From Lutjanus erythropterus (lineage: Eukaryota; Chordata; Actinopteri; Lutjaniformes; Lutjanidae), in contig CM034600.1 in NCBI GenBank assembly GCA_020091685.1, positions 10,511,764 to 10,575,763 on the forward strand: a stretch of DNA of 64,000 nt. Reading direction: 5' to 3'. Positions within the stretch are counted from its first letter, which is position 1; every line of letters starts with the position of its first letter. The position numbers were made by a program, and so were the translations under genes. Below are positions 50,278 through 63,174 of the stretch, one piece after another. The notes under the pieces are model-generated. The model searched no databases and was not told the origin of the DNA. It was given only the letters and a program-made list of their open reading frames with translations.

Positions 50278-51189
50278 GAAAAGGCAGGGGGAATAGGTTG
50301 GAACTGCATACCCACAGAGACTTATATCAAACACAAATCAACTAAATGGATATGGCAACTACAAAGTTGTTACAGCACATTTCACAATTCAAACACTACA
50401 TACAGTAAAAATGATGAAAAGGTAATGAAAGGGTAATTCTGGCACTGTTCACTGTATTGCTGTTTGGTCAGGTGTGTTTATGTCGGTGAGATTGGGCTTG
50501 ATAGAGGGATGGGTGTTTCAAACTTGGAATTCCAACTTAAATGACTGTTCCATTGCACTTTTCCCTGTCAGAGGTCGATTTTTTCGCCTGGAGTTTTGAG
50601 TACAATGGATTGTAGCATAATCTAGAGAGGCCAGGTGGCCAAATCACACAAGTGTTATATATATCTGGATTACAACAGAACATCTTTTTCACCCTGAAGT
50701 GACCACCAATTCAATTCCACTTAAGTCAGTATAGAGCCACATATCATGAGTATCATTATACTAACCAGTGCTTAGCGTTGCACAAATAACAGCTGGCCTC
50801 CTTATTGTGATTCGAGCTACACAGCTGATGCCGACACTAACATACATGAGGTAGTAGTTCCTTTACTTCTAATACAGGATCAGGAATATCTTTGGGTTTC
50901 AAAGAGTAAAATGGTCCCACATACTGAATTTTAATCCAGTTTATGCAAATCACTAACCTTAACATGAGTAATGATGATTCAGAGGCAAAGAGAAGAGCGT
51001 GGAAAAGGTGCCACGAAATAACATGGAAATGAGGTCCAGTGTATTTTATGAAAGCTGTCTTTTGTTATTCTCAAAAGATGTATTACACTATATTAGGACA
51101 AAACAAAAACTTTCTGTAGAATAAAAAACATTTGACTTTCTAAAGCCGATCACTGCCCAAGCCTGGAACAATCAAGAGAGGGGACTCAC

Positions 51190-51347
51190 CTGGGCACAGT
51201 CATCCCGAGGGTGATGACAGGGGCATGGACGGGGGTGAAGGGCAGCTCATGAAGTTGGTCTCCTTCGTCCTGAGCTGAAGGTGACACATCCCCTTCCCGC
51301 TGAAGGTCCACTTCCAGGTGGGCGATGTTGCTGACACCTGAGCATGC
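51190..51347 (-). CDS. nphp4: NPHP4 exon B (ELPFTPVHAP motif)
   Basis: The 158-nt exon starts in phase 0 after a ttgggttcag acceptor and ends two bases into a codon before the donor GTGAGT. The peptide contains NIAHLEVDLQ, then a Glu/Asp-rich stretch, then LHELPFTPVHAPVITLG. It aligns with human ISHLEADL and LQELPFTPLHAPIV, one of the better conserved stretches of the linker. The split codon AG|T (Ser) is completed by the first base of exon C. The upstream intron is about 10 kb and the downstream one about 4.5 kb. Confidence 0.92.
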
Positions 51348-54300
51348 CTGAACCCAAGTAGGACGATACAGGTACAAGAAATGATCAGCCAGTGGCAGAT
51401 AAATGAAGAGGTAAATTTGTAAAATGTTAACTTCTCACCTTCCTACTGTACAGTATATAGAAATTACATTTCAATTAGTAGTATTGCAGCAACAACAGCA
51501 GTACATCATGATTTTTGCTACTTTAACACCCACATTCAGTTGTTTTCTTCCACCAGAAGTCCCTGCGAAGAGTCTACCATCCAGTGAGTTCATATGCACA
51601 AGCATCATACAGAATAACATATAGCCAAGGCCTCAATGAAATCAAATTAGTCTGAGGAAGGGCAAGTGCAACAACATGAAATGATTGCACTGTAGTCCAG
51701 TAACGGGCAAAAAAAGACTTCCCCAAACATAATTGGTAGCTGGATGCGTGGAAATTACATGGAAAGTTAAATTATGTTATAGAAGCTTAGACCAAAGCAA
51801 CATGGCAGTAAGAGAGAAGGCTTGTGGTAGAGTTGTCTGAACTGATTCTGGAAACTGCCTATTAGTCCGACTGCTCCAACCCCACACTTACAGTAGAATT
51901 AAGTATTACTCATCTTCAATATACAGTGGTCATATACTTTGCTCTTTTCAATACCTGCATTGAAGCTGAGTGTTCATTTTTTTAAAAGCCAATAGCTTTG
52001 TCCATCAACATTCAAACCTAAGTTTAGTCAACAATATTTTCCTCCCACAGTATGTGAGTTAGCTTTTAAGGCTGGAGCAAGCAAGTTTTCTGGATTATAA
52101 TTTCACTGGAACTGTAGATGGGTATAGGTTTGGTAGCAAAAGATGAGCAGGATGATGCATGAATCTCAGAAACTATGCTCTGCTATTCTTATTTCAACGT
52201 GTGGAAAACCAGGAGATGTCTGAAGCAAAAGGTGTGACTTTGTCTTAGCAATCACTTCCCACAAGCTGCCTTGCCAATTATAAAATCATACTGACAGTAT
52301 GGTTTGGATTTTGAGACTTACTCCTAGATACAACTCTGAACCATTTCTTTTGTGTTGAATTGTTTTACTAAACTGGATTTTTTCAGTTTTTGTGTCCCAT
52401 GTTATCTGCAAAAACCTCCATCACAAACCTGTTTGTTAAGAAATGCTCTAGAAATAAACTTAACATGTGGACAATATATCACTAAGACACAGTGGTAAGG
52501 TGTGCCAAAGCAATTTCTCAAGCCATCGAAGGGCAGAGTATCTGGGATAGATTGAAAAGAGATTAATCAGATCAGATAGTACAACCTTAGGAACAAAGAA
52601 CATAAGATATGCAAGTCTCTAACAGTGGATTCACTGCACGCAGCAAACTTTGAAAACTCGAGTGAACTGCTCTCACTCAGTTTCTATCTAACATCCAAAT
52701 CAGGGTTTTACATAGCAGGGGCTCAATTCACATTACAATGTTTAATTGCCCATTTCATTCTATACTGTTTGTTAGTGAGTCCAATGAAAAGACCCACAAT
52801 GTGTTGGTCCATCTTCAGGTGCTTTTCCATTTCCTTACTCTGCCTATGGCCCCAGGTTTCTAGAGTAGATGTAAATCTTTAAAAGTGGGTCAGACATTTC
52901 AGTTTCATTTCTAATAAAAAGGCTAATTTATTTTCCAAAACAGCTTTTTTTCAGCTGGTGATTAATACACATTTGGTGCAGGAGTACGTATTCATGGCAG
53001 CAGGATATTTTATGATCAACCGATTCAAAATAAACTACAGTGCCCATGTACACCGTAACGAAGGAGACAGTCATCCAGTAAGCTTGGGCAGTATCTATTT
53101 TTTTTCCATTTTTTTCATCTATTTCTTCAAATCTGCCTGACAGTTTGCCAGGGTATACGGTATTATTACACAATTTGTGGAATAAAACTGCTCAATTCGA
53201 CTCTAGTCCGCTGCAGATAGTACTCACGTCATAGTAATGCTTTTACCCACAGTTGGAAAACAACAGATACTCAGGAGCTTTGCTTTGGTCTTGAGAAGCT
53301 GCAGCCTTTTTTCATGGGCAAACTCAAACCTTAACTGTACATTTACTGCCAGACTGACAAACTCACTGCTCAGCGTTCATTCACCATCACTATTTGCCAT
53401 TTATCATTGGGACTAAACTGGAAATATTCCCAAACAGGGGCAGAGGCATTTTTCACTAGTTAGTCTTGTAATTTTATTTCCCAGAACTATGCAATTTAGT
53501 ACTAATTATAGGAGAAATAGAGATGATGTTCAATTGGTATTAACTGCAATGAATGAATGCAAATGATACAGAGTATAACGTGTGTGTGTGTTTTAGTCAG
53601 TGCACAGCAGGTCAGCTGAACATGCAAAATTGTGAAATTTGTCTTGAGGCAAGCATGCACTTCAACATATCTTGAGAATAAAGTTGTCAATAATAAATTC
53701 ATATTGAATGAATATTTACTTGGGTCTGAAAGGAGTATGCAAGGACATTCTTGTTGTCAGAAAATTAGTACAACACAAAATTATTCTTTCCAGGAAACTT
53801 TCAAGGACCCTTATAAGTAAAGTGTTTCCTTTTGTTGCAGTGTGAAGATGATGCATTTTTTGGAGCTTTAGTGTCCTTTCCTGCTATGAGAGGTGAGCAG
53901 TGATAACATTTAATTAAAGTACCATCCTAAGTGATGACTTAAATGCCATGCTTATGTTTTGACTTTGAGGCAGTCTTGCATTTAATCTGCAGTGCAGTGA
54001 CTGACATTCTACTGTTTAACATTATCATTTCTTGTTATCCATTTTGCTTCTTTCTACTTCACAAAATTAGCTATTTAGGAAAAGAAAAAGAACCGCAATG
54101 CCTGTGGATCAATTCGACATTTCTGAAATTTTTTTTGGCAAACATTAATCCCCTCTTCATTGTCACTGACTGACGCACAGCTGGAGGGGTATTAGCACAG
54201 ATAATTAGCTAAGGAGTGCTAATGGTGTCATTTTCGAGTCAAGTGTTTTTTTATTCTGGTCTCTGATACATGTACATGGTTCAGTTGGCCTATCAGAAGA

Positions 54301-55616
54301 CATGCATGGCTGTGCATTAGGGGGGTTTCCATCAAACCGGCTGGTAATAACCTCCACCAAAGTCATACTGCAACATACACATCCATGTTCCTATTTGATC
54401 AAATAGCCTGCAATATAATAACCTTAGGGGATGCCAAAGCATGGTGCAGAAGCCTTAGCATGTTTAAAAGGCTCAAAGTAATGGCTTTATGCACTATCTG
54501 AACTGGCTGCCATCAAGCCTACACTGTGATGACATATGAGTAGCTGCTTTTTATAGGCAGGTGTGTTCAGGTTATGGACAAGGACAAATGGACATTTAAA
54601 CAATAAATTCTGCAAGCTGATTTAATGCCTCAATATATGCAAAGAGAATGTCACAGAAACTCACAGCATTATCAACTGAAAACTAATGACAGTCACTGGA
54701 CTAGGGATATAATGCATCATACTTATCCAAGACTTGTTGACAGTGTTTTTCAGTTTCCAGCAGAGCATTAAACAGTATCAGCCACAAAAGCAACTGTCAC
54801 CTGAATTTAGAAAAAAAATGTATTAAGTAGAAGGAAGGCACCCCTAAAGCAAGTTTATGTAACTACTGAAAAATGACATACCACATTCATTTGTTTACTG
54901 ATGAAATATTCATAAGGACCTAAAAGAGGTCACACAGTAGACTGCAGATCCCCACCAGACAACTGATGGTGAGGCACCTACTGCAATGCCACCACAAGTG
55001 CCAGATGCGACCAGCGGAGATTTGCAAAGGTCCACCAACATTAACATGACCTTCACACACGCTGACCCGAGCTGAAACAAGACTTCAAACTGAAGCGGTC
55101 GTTGATCACTTGTGGCCCCAAGCAGCTGATTAAGAAGAGTGAGAAGTCTGCTGTCAAAGGTCGTATAAAACAGAGCAGACAAAAAATAGAATAACTGCCT
55201 CATAGTTGTACCTTCATCAACCAGTCAAGTTAGAGTTTGGCTCCATGTCCGTCCAGACTCATATAATGTATGTCATGAAGACTCTGAAAGAATCTGACAT
55301 GGAACTTACCACTATATTGACCTGTAACTTTGAACCTTGTATCTTTTTATCCTGGGAAGTGTATTTTTGGCAGAATGGAGGTTCTAGATGTGTGATGCCA
55401 GTGAATAATTTCCAGTGAGGAACATGCTGTCTTCACTTAGACACTGTTTTTGCAGAGGAGGACAGAGGACTGATAGAGAGCTGAACATTATGATGACACA
55501 GTGAAGTTGCCCTTTAACCTTTTGGATATAAAATGCCATCACCTTTTGGATATGTGTGTGTATTTTTGTCCCGATTAGCATATGAATTCTTGAGTTTTAG
55601 CAAAAATGTGTTAAGT

Positions 55617-55807
55617 GAGGCCACCATGATCTTTATCTTTGACCTTTAACTACTGAAATCTAATCAGTTCATCCTTGAGTCCAAGTGGATGCTTGTACCA
55701 AGTTTGAAAAAATTCCCTCAAGGTGTTCTTAAGATATTACCTTCACATGCATGTGATGACATGACAACATAATGCCTGCGGCCCTGGCTGTCGCTGGCGT
55801 GGAACCA
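55617..55807 (+). repeat. Dispersed teleost repeat, 3' part
   Basis: The phrases AATCTAATCAGTTCATCCTT, ATTCCCTCAAGGTGTTCTTA and ACATAATGCCTGCGGCCC match a very common fish repeat that ends in a CATAATGCCTCCGGCC block. The 5' limit is uncertain. Confidence 0.7.
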
Positions 55808-56864
55808 TGAGAGAAACGTTTTTTCAAGTTTTTTCAAGAACTCTGAATCACAGAGGTCCTGCAGCATTCAGTCATAAATCTGTGCAAAAAATAAGCTGAT
55901 CAGTCGAGTAGTATTCAAGATTATATGTGGACAACTAATTGATCCATTGATCATGCAAACATACACATGTTAGCAATTGCATGATCATGACAATAGAACA
56001 CAACAATCCTCATTTTAATACATGAAGGGGTTTTGCAGCTACAGCTTTACTTGTTCTGGTATGATTCATAGGCTATGGTAGTTTATGTTAGCAAACTTTA
56101 CATAACTATTAGGCCTACTTTGTAACTGACATTACTGACTCAGTTCATCTTATGACTCTATTCTATTTGTACACTATATTTAAGTATTAAGAGTTCTGCC
56201 ACAATTTCTATTTATGGCGAGAGTGGCAGCAAAATTATACTGTATAGACTTGCTTTACTCTGCAGATTATTTCCCTGAGCTCTTGGGTTTATAATATCAG
56301 CCAAATATTTGCTGTAGTTACCATCAGTCTAATATTTTACCCTCTCACCCAACAGGAGGAATAAAAGGATGTGGATGATTAAAAACATTAATGTGTTATC
56401 TTTCTCAAAAAAATAATACAATGTATTAACACAAACAGACAGCAGCAGCAAAATGAATAACTGGTGAATCAGAATAAAATATTCCGTGTAGGAGATCAGA
56501 GGTTAATTCGAAAATTACTACAGAGAATTTTATTACATTAAATTATTACATGTAAATCTGTGAGTAATTTCAAACTAAATTGTGACAAATCAACAGATCA
56601 GGCTGAAATACCTTGAGATGCTGCCAGGAAGTAAGGACATTTCAGGTTTAAAATTTCTCCAACTCTGATAGCTGCGAGACAACCTGTGCCGTATGAGCCA
56701 AATTAATCTCTGTAGAACGACTGATATTTTTTTTGCCAGATTTTCAAATAAATGCTGCATTTCTCTAATTTTCTGTTTTTGTTTCTGTTCCCACATGCCT
56801 TCGAGCTGTGTGTGTTTCTCTTCCACTTTCTTTCCAGCTCTCTCTGTCTTTGTGTGGTCTGTCC

Positions 56865-57118
56865 TCTTCCAGGTCTACATGGTGGAGAGGAGACCGTATG
56901 GCTCAGGTCTCCCTTGGCAACTCAGTGTGCTCCTGGATCCAAGTTCTTTACATATGTGTTATAATCTACATGAATCAGGAATTCTGTTGTCAAAAGTTGA
57001 ATATACTGTGATTTTGTTGGTCTGTTCGTTACATGCAACATCTACTGTGATTTCTTCACCCAAATCAAGGATTTGTGATTTGTGATTTTGGGCTATAGAA
57101 ATGAAATTTGACTTGACT
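56865..57118 (+). repeat. Dispersed teleost repeat, internally deleted
   Basis: The 5' portion contains CTTCCAGGTCTACATGGTGG and CTGTTCGTTACATGCAACAT. The 3' end contains GGATTTGTGATTTGTGATTT and GGGCTATAGAAATGAAATTT, then GACTTGACTT. These match the two ends of a widespread percomorph repeat whose middle is missing here. Confidence 0.75.
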
Positions 57119-58485
57119 TTGAGACAATAGACAGCTAGGTACATGTATTTATGAAAAGAGAGTACTGTTTGAAATGTAACCAAAAATGCTAAAATACAGG
57201 ATCTTCTAAACTCATTACTACTAGCATACTTATAGATATATATGAAATAGATAAGTTGTTCTGACAGTTCCACGGCACAGCCTAGTCAGTCTTTCAAAAC
57301 CAAATTGAATTGTGCCTTTTTTAGCCATATTGTGTGTGATTATATTGTTATCTCCAGTAAGCCTGATCCACAGTTCCTGGATTATTCCTGCACTATGAAT
57401 CATAGCTTAAGCTATACGGATTTCAAGCTTGCAATATGGGAAAAAACCCATTAAAGCCACTGCTGTCTAGTTAGAATATGAACAAAGTGCTGAGGTGCAC
57501 AAACAGGTAGAAAACTGGCCAGGACAGCTCTGAAACAGCCTTACAATCTACTATGATGACAAACAGGAATGAAGAAAACCTATTACAGACAGGCAAATGA
57601 AGGCATGAGACAGTGACTTCCCATATATAAATGAAATGTCCCAAATGTCCTCACATTCCCGTATTTGTGGGCTCATACAGAGTACTAATACTGTTGCACA
57701 ATTGTACAATTCATCTGGTCTGTAAGTGGCCTCAGGCACACTTTCTACTGACTTTCAGAGAGTCTACTCTAGGTGTGGACCAGAGCATTATGGTAAAATT
57801 GTTCTGATATCCCCATGGCCCCTGGCCCATGACCTCAAAGAGCTGTTCTGTTGCCACCAAACATTTCATCTAGGTGGCCTCTTGTGGCCACCAAGTTTAA
57901 GTCCAATACAATACATTGTTAAAGTTCCACAAATGTCTAAATGCCTTCACGCCATTTTGCTCATTATTCTATGAAAACAGCAAATAGTACTCATCGCCAG
58001 CTAGCTACCAATATGTTAAGACTACTGAAGCAGTGGGTATAAGCCTACCCAAACTGCTGACACAATCTTTACAGAAGAACCAGAAACACAAAAGTTGCAA
58101 TATTAAAAAAACAGCAATGGAAATTTAGGAGTAATTGAGTTTAAGTTGCTACACTAGGACACATCTAAGGATAAAGTACTGTCGTGTGTACCACAAGTCG
58201 TCAGCTAACTGAGAAGTCTAGTACGTTTTTCATTGGAAACATTGCCTTCGGGAAACACCACATCAGAATACATGTGAATAGTGGTAACACACTACATAAA
58301 CACTAGCATAATAGTTAAGGAAGGCAGTGTTAAATTGTGTTAAATTGCCTTTTTTGTGTTGTTTTTACATAAGTTTACATTTAGGCAACCAAAAATGTAC
58401 TGAGGCTCCCAAATTTAGGGGCTAAGTGGCTCATGGGTCCAGTGCTTAAAAATGCCTTGAGTGACCTAAGAATAAAAGCAAAGCT

Positions 58486-58830
58486 CTTGATTTACTAGTC
58501 ATCCCTTGCTCATGCTCATGAGTTTTGGGTATTGACCAAATTACGCTGCAGTTATAAGCAACCAAAATGAGTTTCAGGGTGTCTGGGCTCACCCTTAGGG
58601 ACATGGAGAGACATCCAGAAGGAATCTCAAGTAGAACCACTGCTCCTTTGAAATGAGAGGTACCAGTTGTGTCTGATAAAGATGAATCCTTTTGAAGGCA
58701 TTTCAAGCACAAACTGGGAGGATTACCTGGGACAGAGCCAGAACACTCGGGGGGTTGGGATTACATGTCCCACCTAGACTGGGAACTCCTTGGAATACCG
58801 CAAGAGGAGTTAGAGGAAGTAAGAAGTAGT
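58486..58830 (+). mobile_element. LINE C-terminal relic (IPQEELEEV family), copy 1
   Basis: Conserved phrases are TKMSFRVSGLTLRDMERH near 58565-58615 and WELLGIPQEELEEV near 58777-58820. These correspond to MSFLRRVSGLSLRDR and WERLGIPPEELEEVA at the end of a common fish LINE protein. Stops break the frame. The clade is not assigned. Confidence 0.7.
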
Positions 58831-59910
58831 GTACCTGTAGCTATGCATAATCATTCAGAAAAGGACTCAGAAATGGATTACAAGGTCAAGATATCTGTAT
58901 TTGCCATATCCACTGCAATGATTAATGTCTTAAGTCCTGTATTTTATTGCATTTTATCCCCGTCACAGCCCAGTGCACTTGATGTGATGACAGTGAGCAC
59001 TTAAAACACTCCACAGTAGGCATCACCAAAATCTGTGAGGTTTCAGTTCCCAAGTCTTAACATTTAGATTTACGTAAACGGGTAACTGACATGTTGAATG
59101 GTATTTATTTTACAAAGCTTTTTGTTACACACTAAATTTTGACTACAGTAATTCCAGCAAAGCTACTTTGCATGAGATGTGGCATGCGGCATCCAACGCT
59201 TTAGCATGTGAATGAAGTGAAACACTTCATAAATCCCCACACTGCTCAAACACTAGCAATTATGTCCTTGCAGTCATGTTTTTTCTTTCAAGACATACAG
59301 TAGTACATATCATATAAGAAGGTGTACATTGACTTTTATAAGCAGAAAAGGATTCAGGGTTAATCCCAGGATTACAGCATTATGACTTCTTCCCCATTCT
59401 GAGATTTTACCACTGTTTCTACTGTGCAGCTTGATGATTCCCAAATGCATGCATGTTTGTGGGTGAACATGGTCTAAATTAGAAAAGACAAGGTGGCTTT
59501 CAAAGGCAAAATGACTCTGCCTGCTGATTCTCAGCAGCAAACACCTACAACTGGAGGATAACAGGTTACCCTTGCGTCATTTGAGGAAATTATTCAGAGC
59601 TATTAAAATCAGCACAGCAGAGCTGACTTCCTCATTTCTCCTATCCCCTGGCTGCGATGATAAAACTTTGTTCAAATGCATGAGGCTTGTTAGTAAGTAG
59701 AGCCAGTCAGATATTTTCTCAGATATTATTTCCATTATCATCCGTATGCTGCTTCACTGAGATCTAAGTGTTTCAATGAGACAAAGCTGGGTTGAAACTG
59801 CATTTGCTAAAGACTGTTCACTTGGGTTTGACCTCCTTAGAGCGCTGTGATATGGTTTGGTGGTGTGGTAGTTCACAGAAAAGTCTACTAAATTATTTCT
59901 ATTATACTTG

Positions 59911-60634
59911 GTAGCACTTTATCTGAAGGGGTGTGCATAAAACAGTCATGGCATGTCATAACCATTGACTGTTGTCATTAGGTATCATTCGATCAATTAT
60001 GTCATAATAATGCAAAAATTCTATTGCTTGAGAAGACTTTGTCGTGACAACTTGACATTAACCAAGACCAAAATGTCTTTTTATGACAACTTGACATTAA
60101 CAAAGACAACACAACTTGTCAGTGTCTTTGTTATGACAACTTGACATTACCAAACTAACAGAAACTGTTTAACTTTATGTTTTAACATTACATTAAACTG
60201 TCACATGAGGTTGGCTTTGACACTGGCTGTCAGGCAAATTATTCATGATATCCTTAGAAAATTATTTTTGCAGAGTAATGAGACTTAATGACATCTTTAT
60301 GACAAGTCATGAAAGTGCGACTGTAGTTGAGATCAAGGAAAATATTTCTGACATACTTATATTATTCTCATTACTGCCAATGTCAAAACCAACCGCATAT
60401 GACAGTTAAATCTGTAACGTTAACACATAAAGCTGCACAGTTGGATAATGTCAAGGTGTATTAACAAAGACACAAACAGGTTATGCTGTCTTGGTTGATA
60501 ACATGAATGACACTTAATGACAACAGCAATAAATACTCATAAAGACTCATAGACTTCATAAGACTTCATATTCATGTCATGGTTATGATGGTGTCATGTC
60601 AGTCTTATGCACACCCCTTTGAATTAAGTGTTAC
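59911..60634. mobile_element. Nonautonomous DNA element with about 45-bp terminal inverted repeats
   Basis: The left end reads GTAGCACTTTATCTGAAGGG then GTGTGCATAA. The reverse complement of the right end reads GTAACACTTAATTCAAAGGG then GTGTGCATAA. Subterminal text also pairs (CATGGCATGTCATAACCA against TGACACCATCATAACCA). The interior has three tandem copies of TGACAACTTGACATTA between 60046 and 60152. No transposase is present. Confidence 0.8.
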
Positions 60635-60742
60635 TGCATTTCATTTAGGTCTGAAATTAAAAACTACTGTTTTGACACCCACAAAGGCTATGAATTACAT
60701 TTCAAAATGGGAGTTCATACAGAAAAGAGGCCAGCAAATGTT

Positions 60743-60758
60743 AAAAAAAAAAAAAAAA
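60743..60758 (+). repeat. Poly-A run
   Basis: About 16-17 A bases, possibly a retroposon tail, though no body is recognised upstream. Confidence 0.7.
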
Positions 60759-61225
60759 ATGAGGGGGTAAATCATTAAAAGTGGTCCTGGACAAGGCAGA
60801 TTAAACATATTTTCCCAGCAGGCAAAACACAAGGTTATGCAGGATACTGGATACCTTAAGAAAATTGAGGTAGCCTTTGTAGGAAGATTTGAAAAGCCAC
60901 GACAAAGAATAATGTTCCTTTTGATTATAAAGATGAAAAGGAGAGCTCCAGCACCTCCAGCAGCTCCAGTTGTGCCAAAGACAAAGAGTGTGTGCAGGGC
61001 TGGAGTTCAGTTTAGAGGTTTCGTGTGTGTCTCCATGGGTATGAGGCTGGGAGCACAGAGCTGTAAAGGTGAGTGTGTCTTTGAACTCTATTGAGTGACT
61101 GTCTGCATATCCTTGGGGATGTATGACGGCTTACCATGTTGTGTGCTTGAATGTGCACCTTGTGTGTAAAGGCATCTATGACTCTCTCAAGCTTAATGTT
61201 TGTGTATTTTCCATTGCATGTGCGT

Positions 61226-61229
61226 TTGT

Positions 61230-61286
<57 letters not shown>

Positions 61287-61288
61287 TG
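61226..61288 (+). repeat. (TG)n microsatellite next to exon A donor
   Basis: About 50 bp of pure TG (61235-61284) with impure flanks. On the NPHP4 sense strand it is a CA tract starting about 24 nt past the exon A donor. Confidence 0.97.
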
Positions 61289-61308
61289 TACGGGGGTGGA
61301 AATCTTAC

Positions 61309-61446
61309 GACATGTGACAGCTGGTGGGCCGATGCCAACGGGGAAGGATGGAGCAGAGAAGGAAACGACTGTTGCCATGGCAACGCCGAGCTGGAGTGGC
61401 TGATGGTCGGGTAGCGTGAAGTAGCTGCCAGCTGAGACAGTGAGAG
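61309..61446 (-). CDS. nphp4: NPHP4 exon A (Ser/Pro/His-rich linker)
   Basis: This exon has 46 whole codons, phase 0 at both ends. The acceptor is a pyrimidine-rich tract ending ttgcag and the donor is GTAAGA. The peptide begins LSLSQLAATSRYP, matching the human LSISQLAASPRSP segment, and ends HQLSHV. The rest is low-complexity Ser, Pro, Leu and His, as expected for the disordered linker before the central domains. Because both ends are phase 0, skipping would remove 46 residues without a frameshift. A long CA tract begins about 24 nt past the donor. Conservation beyond the first dozen residues is weak, so identity rests on that motif, the splice sites and the phase match to the next exon. 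Confidence 0.82.
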
Positions 61447-62369
61447 CTGCAAAGAAACAATGCAAATGATTCGCTGTTATTATTATGATTATGAACAACA
61501 GGGCTCAGGAATATACTTCACGCCAGAGAGACACATGTGCCATCTCGGATGACAACAACAGACCATTACACCGCGTTGGCACTTATAAGCCCTTCTCACC
61601 CCACCCGCTCCTCCACCCACGATCCTTCAACACTGTTATCCCCCAGCAGGTCGAATTCACAACTGTTTGTCTGCTACTTTCTTGCTGCTAAGGACTTTTG
61701 ACTGGAAACAAAAGCGACTGTAGCTAATAATTTAACAGTTGCTGTTCACCCCTACAGTAGTCTTAAGGGTGATACAAGGGAGGCAAACAGATATCAATCA
61801 CTACCAATAGTGGACCTTTATTAATATGATCCACAGGCAGCTGAGCAGTATGGCCACTGCACTTGCGCTCTACAGAAAATAAGGTTAAGATTGTTCCAAC
61901 TTGAAGTACAGTGCTACAGCCACTGCATGTACAGTATAGGACACTTATATAAGACATCAGCGACGGGTGTACTGTCAGTACTTACATAGTAACCAGTTCA
62001 CTTTACCTCAGCTGCAGAGAGAACAAGATTTTCTTCCAAGAAAAACTGTAGTATGTGTTATTTGAACAAGTGCCCCAAAAAGATAAACTTGTACATTTGC
62101 ATAATCATAATTATGACAGAAGCACAGGAGGAAGTCAGGTTACATTATTATGCAGCAAAAAAAAAACAAAAATTCTGTAGGGACGAGGTCGGCATGGATG
62201 TTTGGATCAACAAAACATCAGTCTTAAATCTGGAAAGCACTGTTCATTTTCCATTTGAAACTGTTTCTTTTATAAGTGTGACCATGATTTTTAACAACGT
62301 GTTTATAATTGGAACCATGACAACCAAAGTGCCAAAACCCCAATGAACCCCAACATCTATTTCCAGACC

Positions 62370-63174
62370 TTAAAGGGATAGTTCAGAATTTCTGAAACAG
62401 GGTTGTATGAGGTCTTTATCTTTTAGTTTATTTACATTATATATTATATAAATAACTTAAATAGTATATTAAGTGTATTTATCTTTAATTTATTTACTTT
62501 ATGTAAGTGTATGCTACATTTATGTTTTTCTGTTATGTTTATCTATCTTATTTATTTTCACCATTTTCCACTGGGAAACTGCCATTACCAAGCAACCAGA
62601 CCCTTGATCAAAAACAGTAATTTTGCCTTGTAGAACACGAGAGTAGCTGGTCTACCACCACCTCGATCAACTAGTTTGTGGTGTTACAGGTGCCTTCTGT
62701 GTTTAAAAGGTTAGTTCAGATTCAACAAAGTCATACAACAACACAAACAAACTCACCAATCAAAGCAGCAATAGACCAGCAACTCCTGTGTTCAACTGAG
62801 GTAAAATGAATGTTACTGCAAAAGAGGTCTGGTTGCTTTCGAGAGAGAAATTTGACATAAACAACGGTGGATTCCCGATGGAAAGGGCAGTCTGACCACA
62901 AGGTAAATGGTGACAATATCGCATACCTAGCCTATACTAATGATGATGTTGACTTTTTTTTTAGGTTGGCCTGTTTTGGGTAGCTGAAATATGTTTTGCT
63001 GCTGACCCTGTCCACAGCAGCACATTGCTTGCTGGTTCATTGTCTACACTGGTGCTCCTCTTTGCTTCTCCAAACTGGAGGTGTGCTGACCGCCATCTAC
63101 TGTAGGTAATACACCAACTATATGTAAGTACCTCATACAACCCCCACATCAAAAAACCCAAACTATTCCTTTAA
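62370..63174. mobile_element. Second member of the long-inverted-repeat family
   Basis: The left end reads TTAAAGGGATAGTTCAGAAT and then GGGTTGTATGAGGT. The reverse complement of the right end reads TTAAAGGAATAGTTTGGGTT and then GGGTTGTATGAGGT. The right part (62990-63110, with CCCTGTCCACAGCAG and CTTCTCCAAACTGGAGG) matches the right arm of 46658-47513. The left arm is shorter and the interior is different. No transposase is present. Confidence 0.78.

Larger units (their letters stand above)
46643..51189 (-). other. NPHP4 intron between exons B and C
   Basis: A 4.5-kb intron. Its exon C end is occupied by the inverted-repeat element 46658-47513. A second element lies at 49940-50277. I recognise nothing in 47520-49930 or 50300-51180. 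Confidence 0.75.
51348..61308 (-). other. 10-kb NPHP4 intron between exons A and B
   Basis: It holds the repeat fragments at 55617 and 56865, a LINE relic at 58486, an inverted-repeat element at 59911, a poly-A run at 60743 and the TG tract at 61226. I recognise nothing in 51400-55600. Exon A ends and exon B begins in phase 0, so no intervening exon is required. Confidence 0.7.

Noticed and set aside
54910..55203. 97-codon minus-strand frame with LLTLLNQLLGATSD
   Set aside because: No motif or splice support, and it is short enough to arise by chance in a 64-kb window.
61012..61452. 146-codon minus-strand frame over exon A and the CA tract as one protein
   Set aside because: Only its first part is exon A. 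Past the GTAAGA donor it is a Thr/His repeat from the microsatellite.
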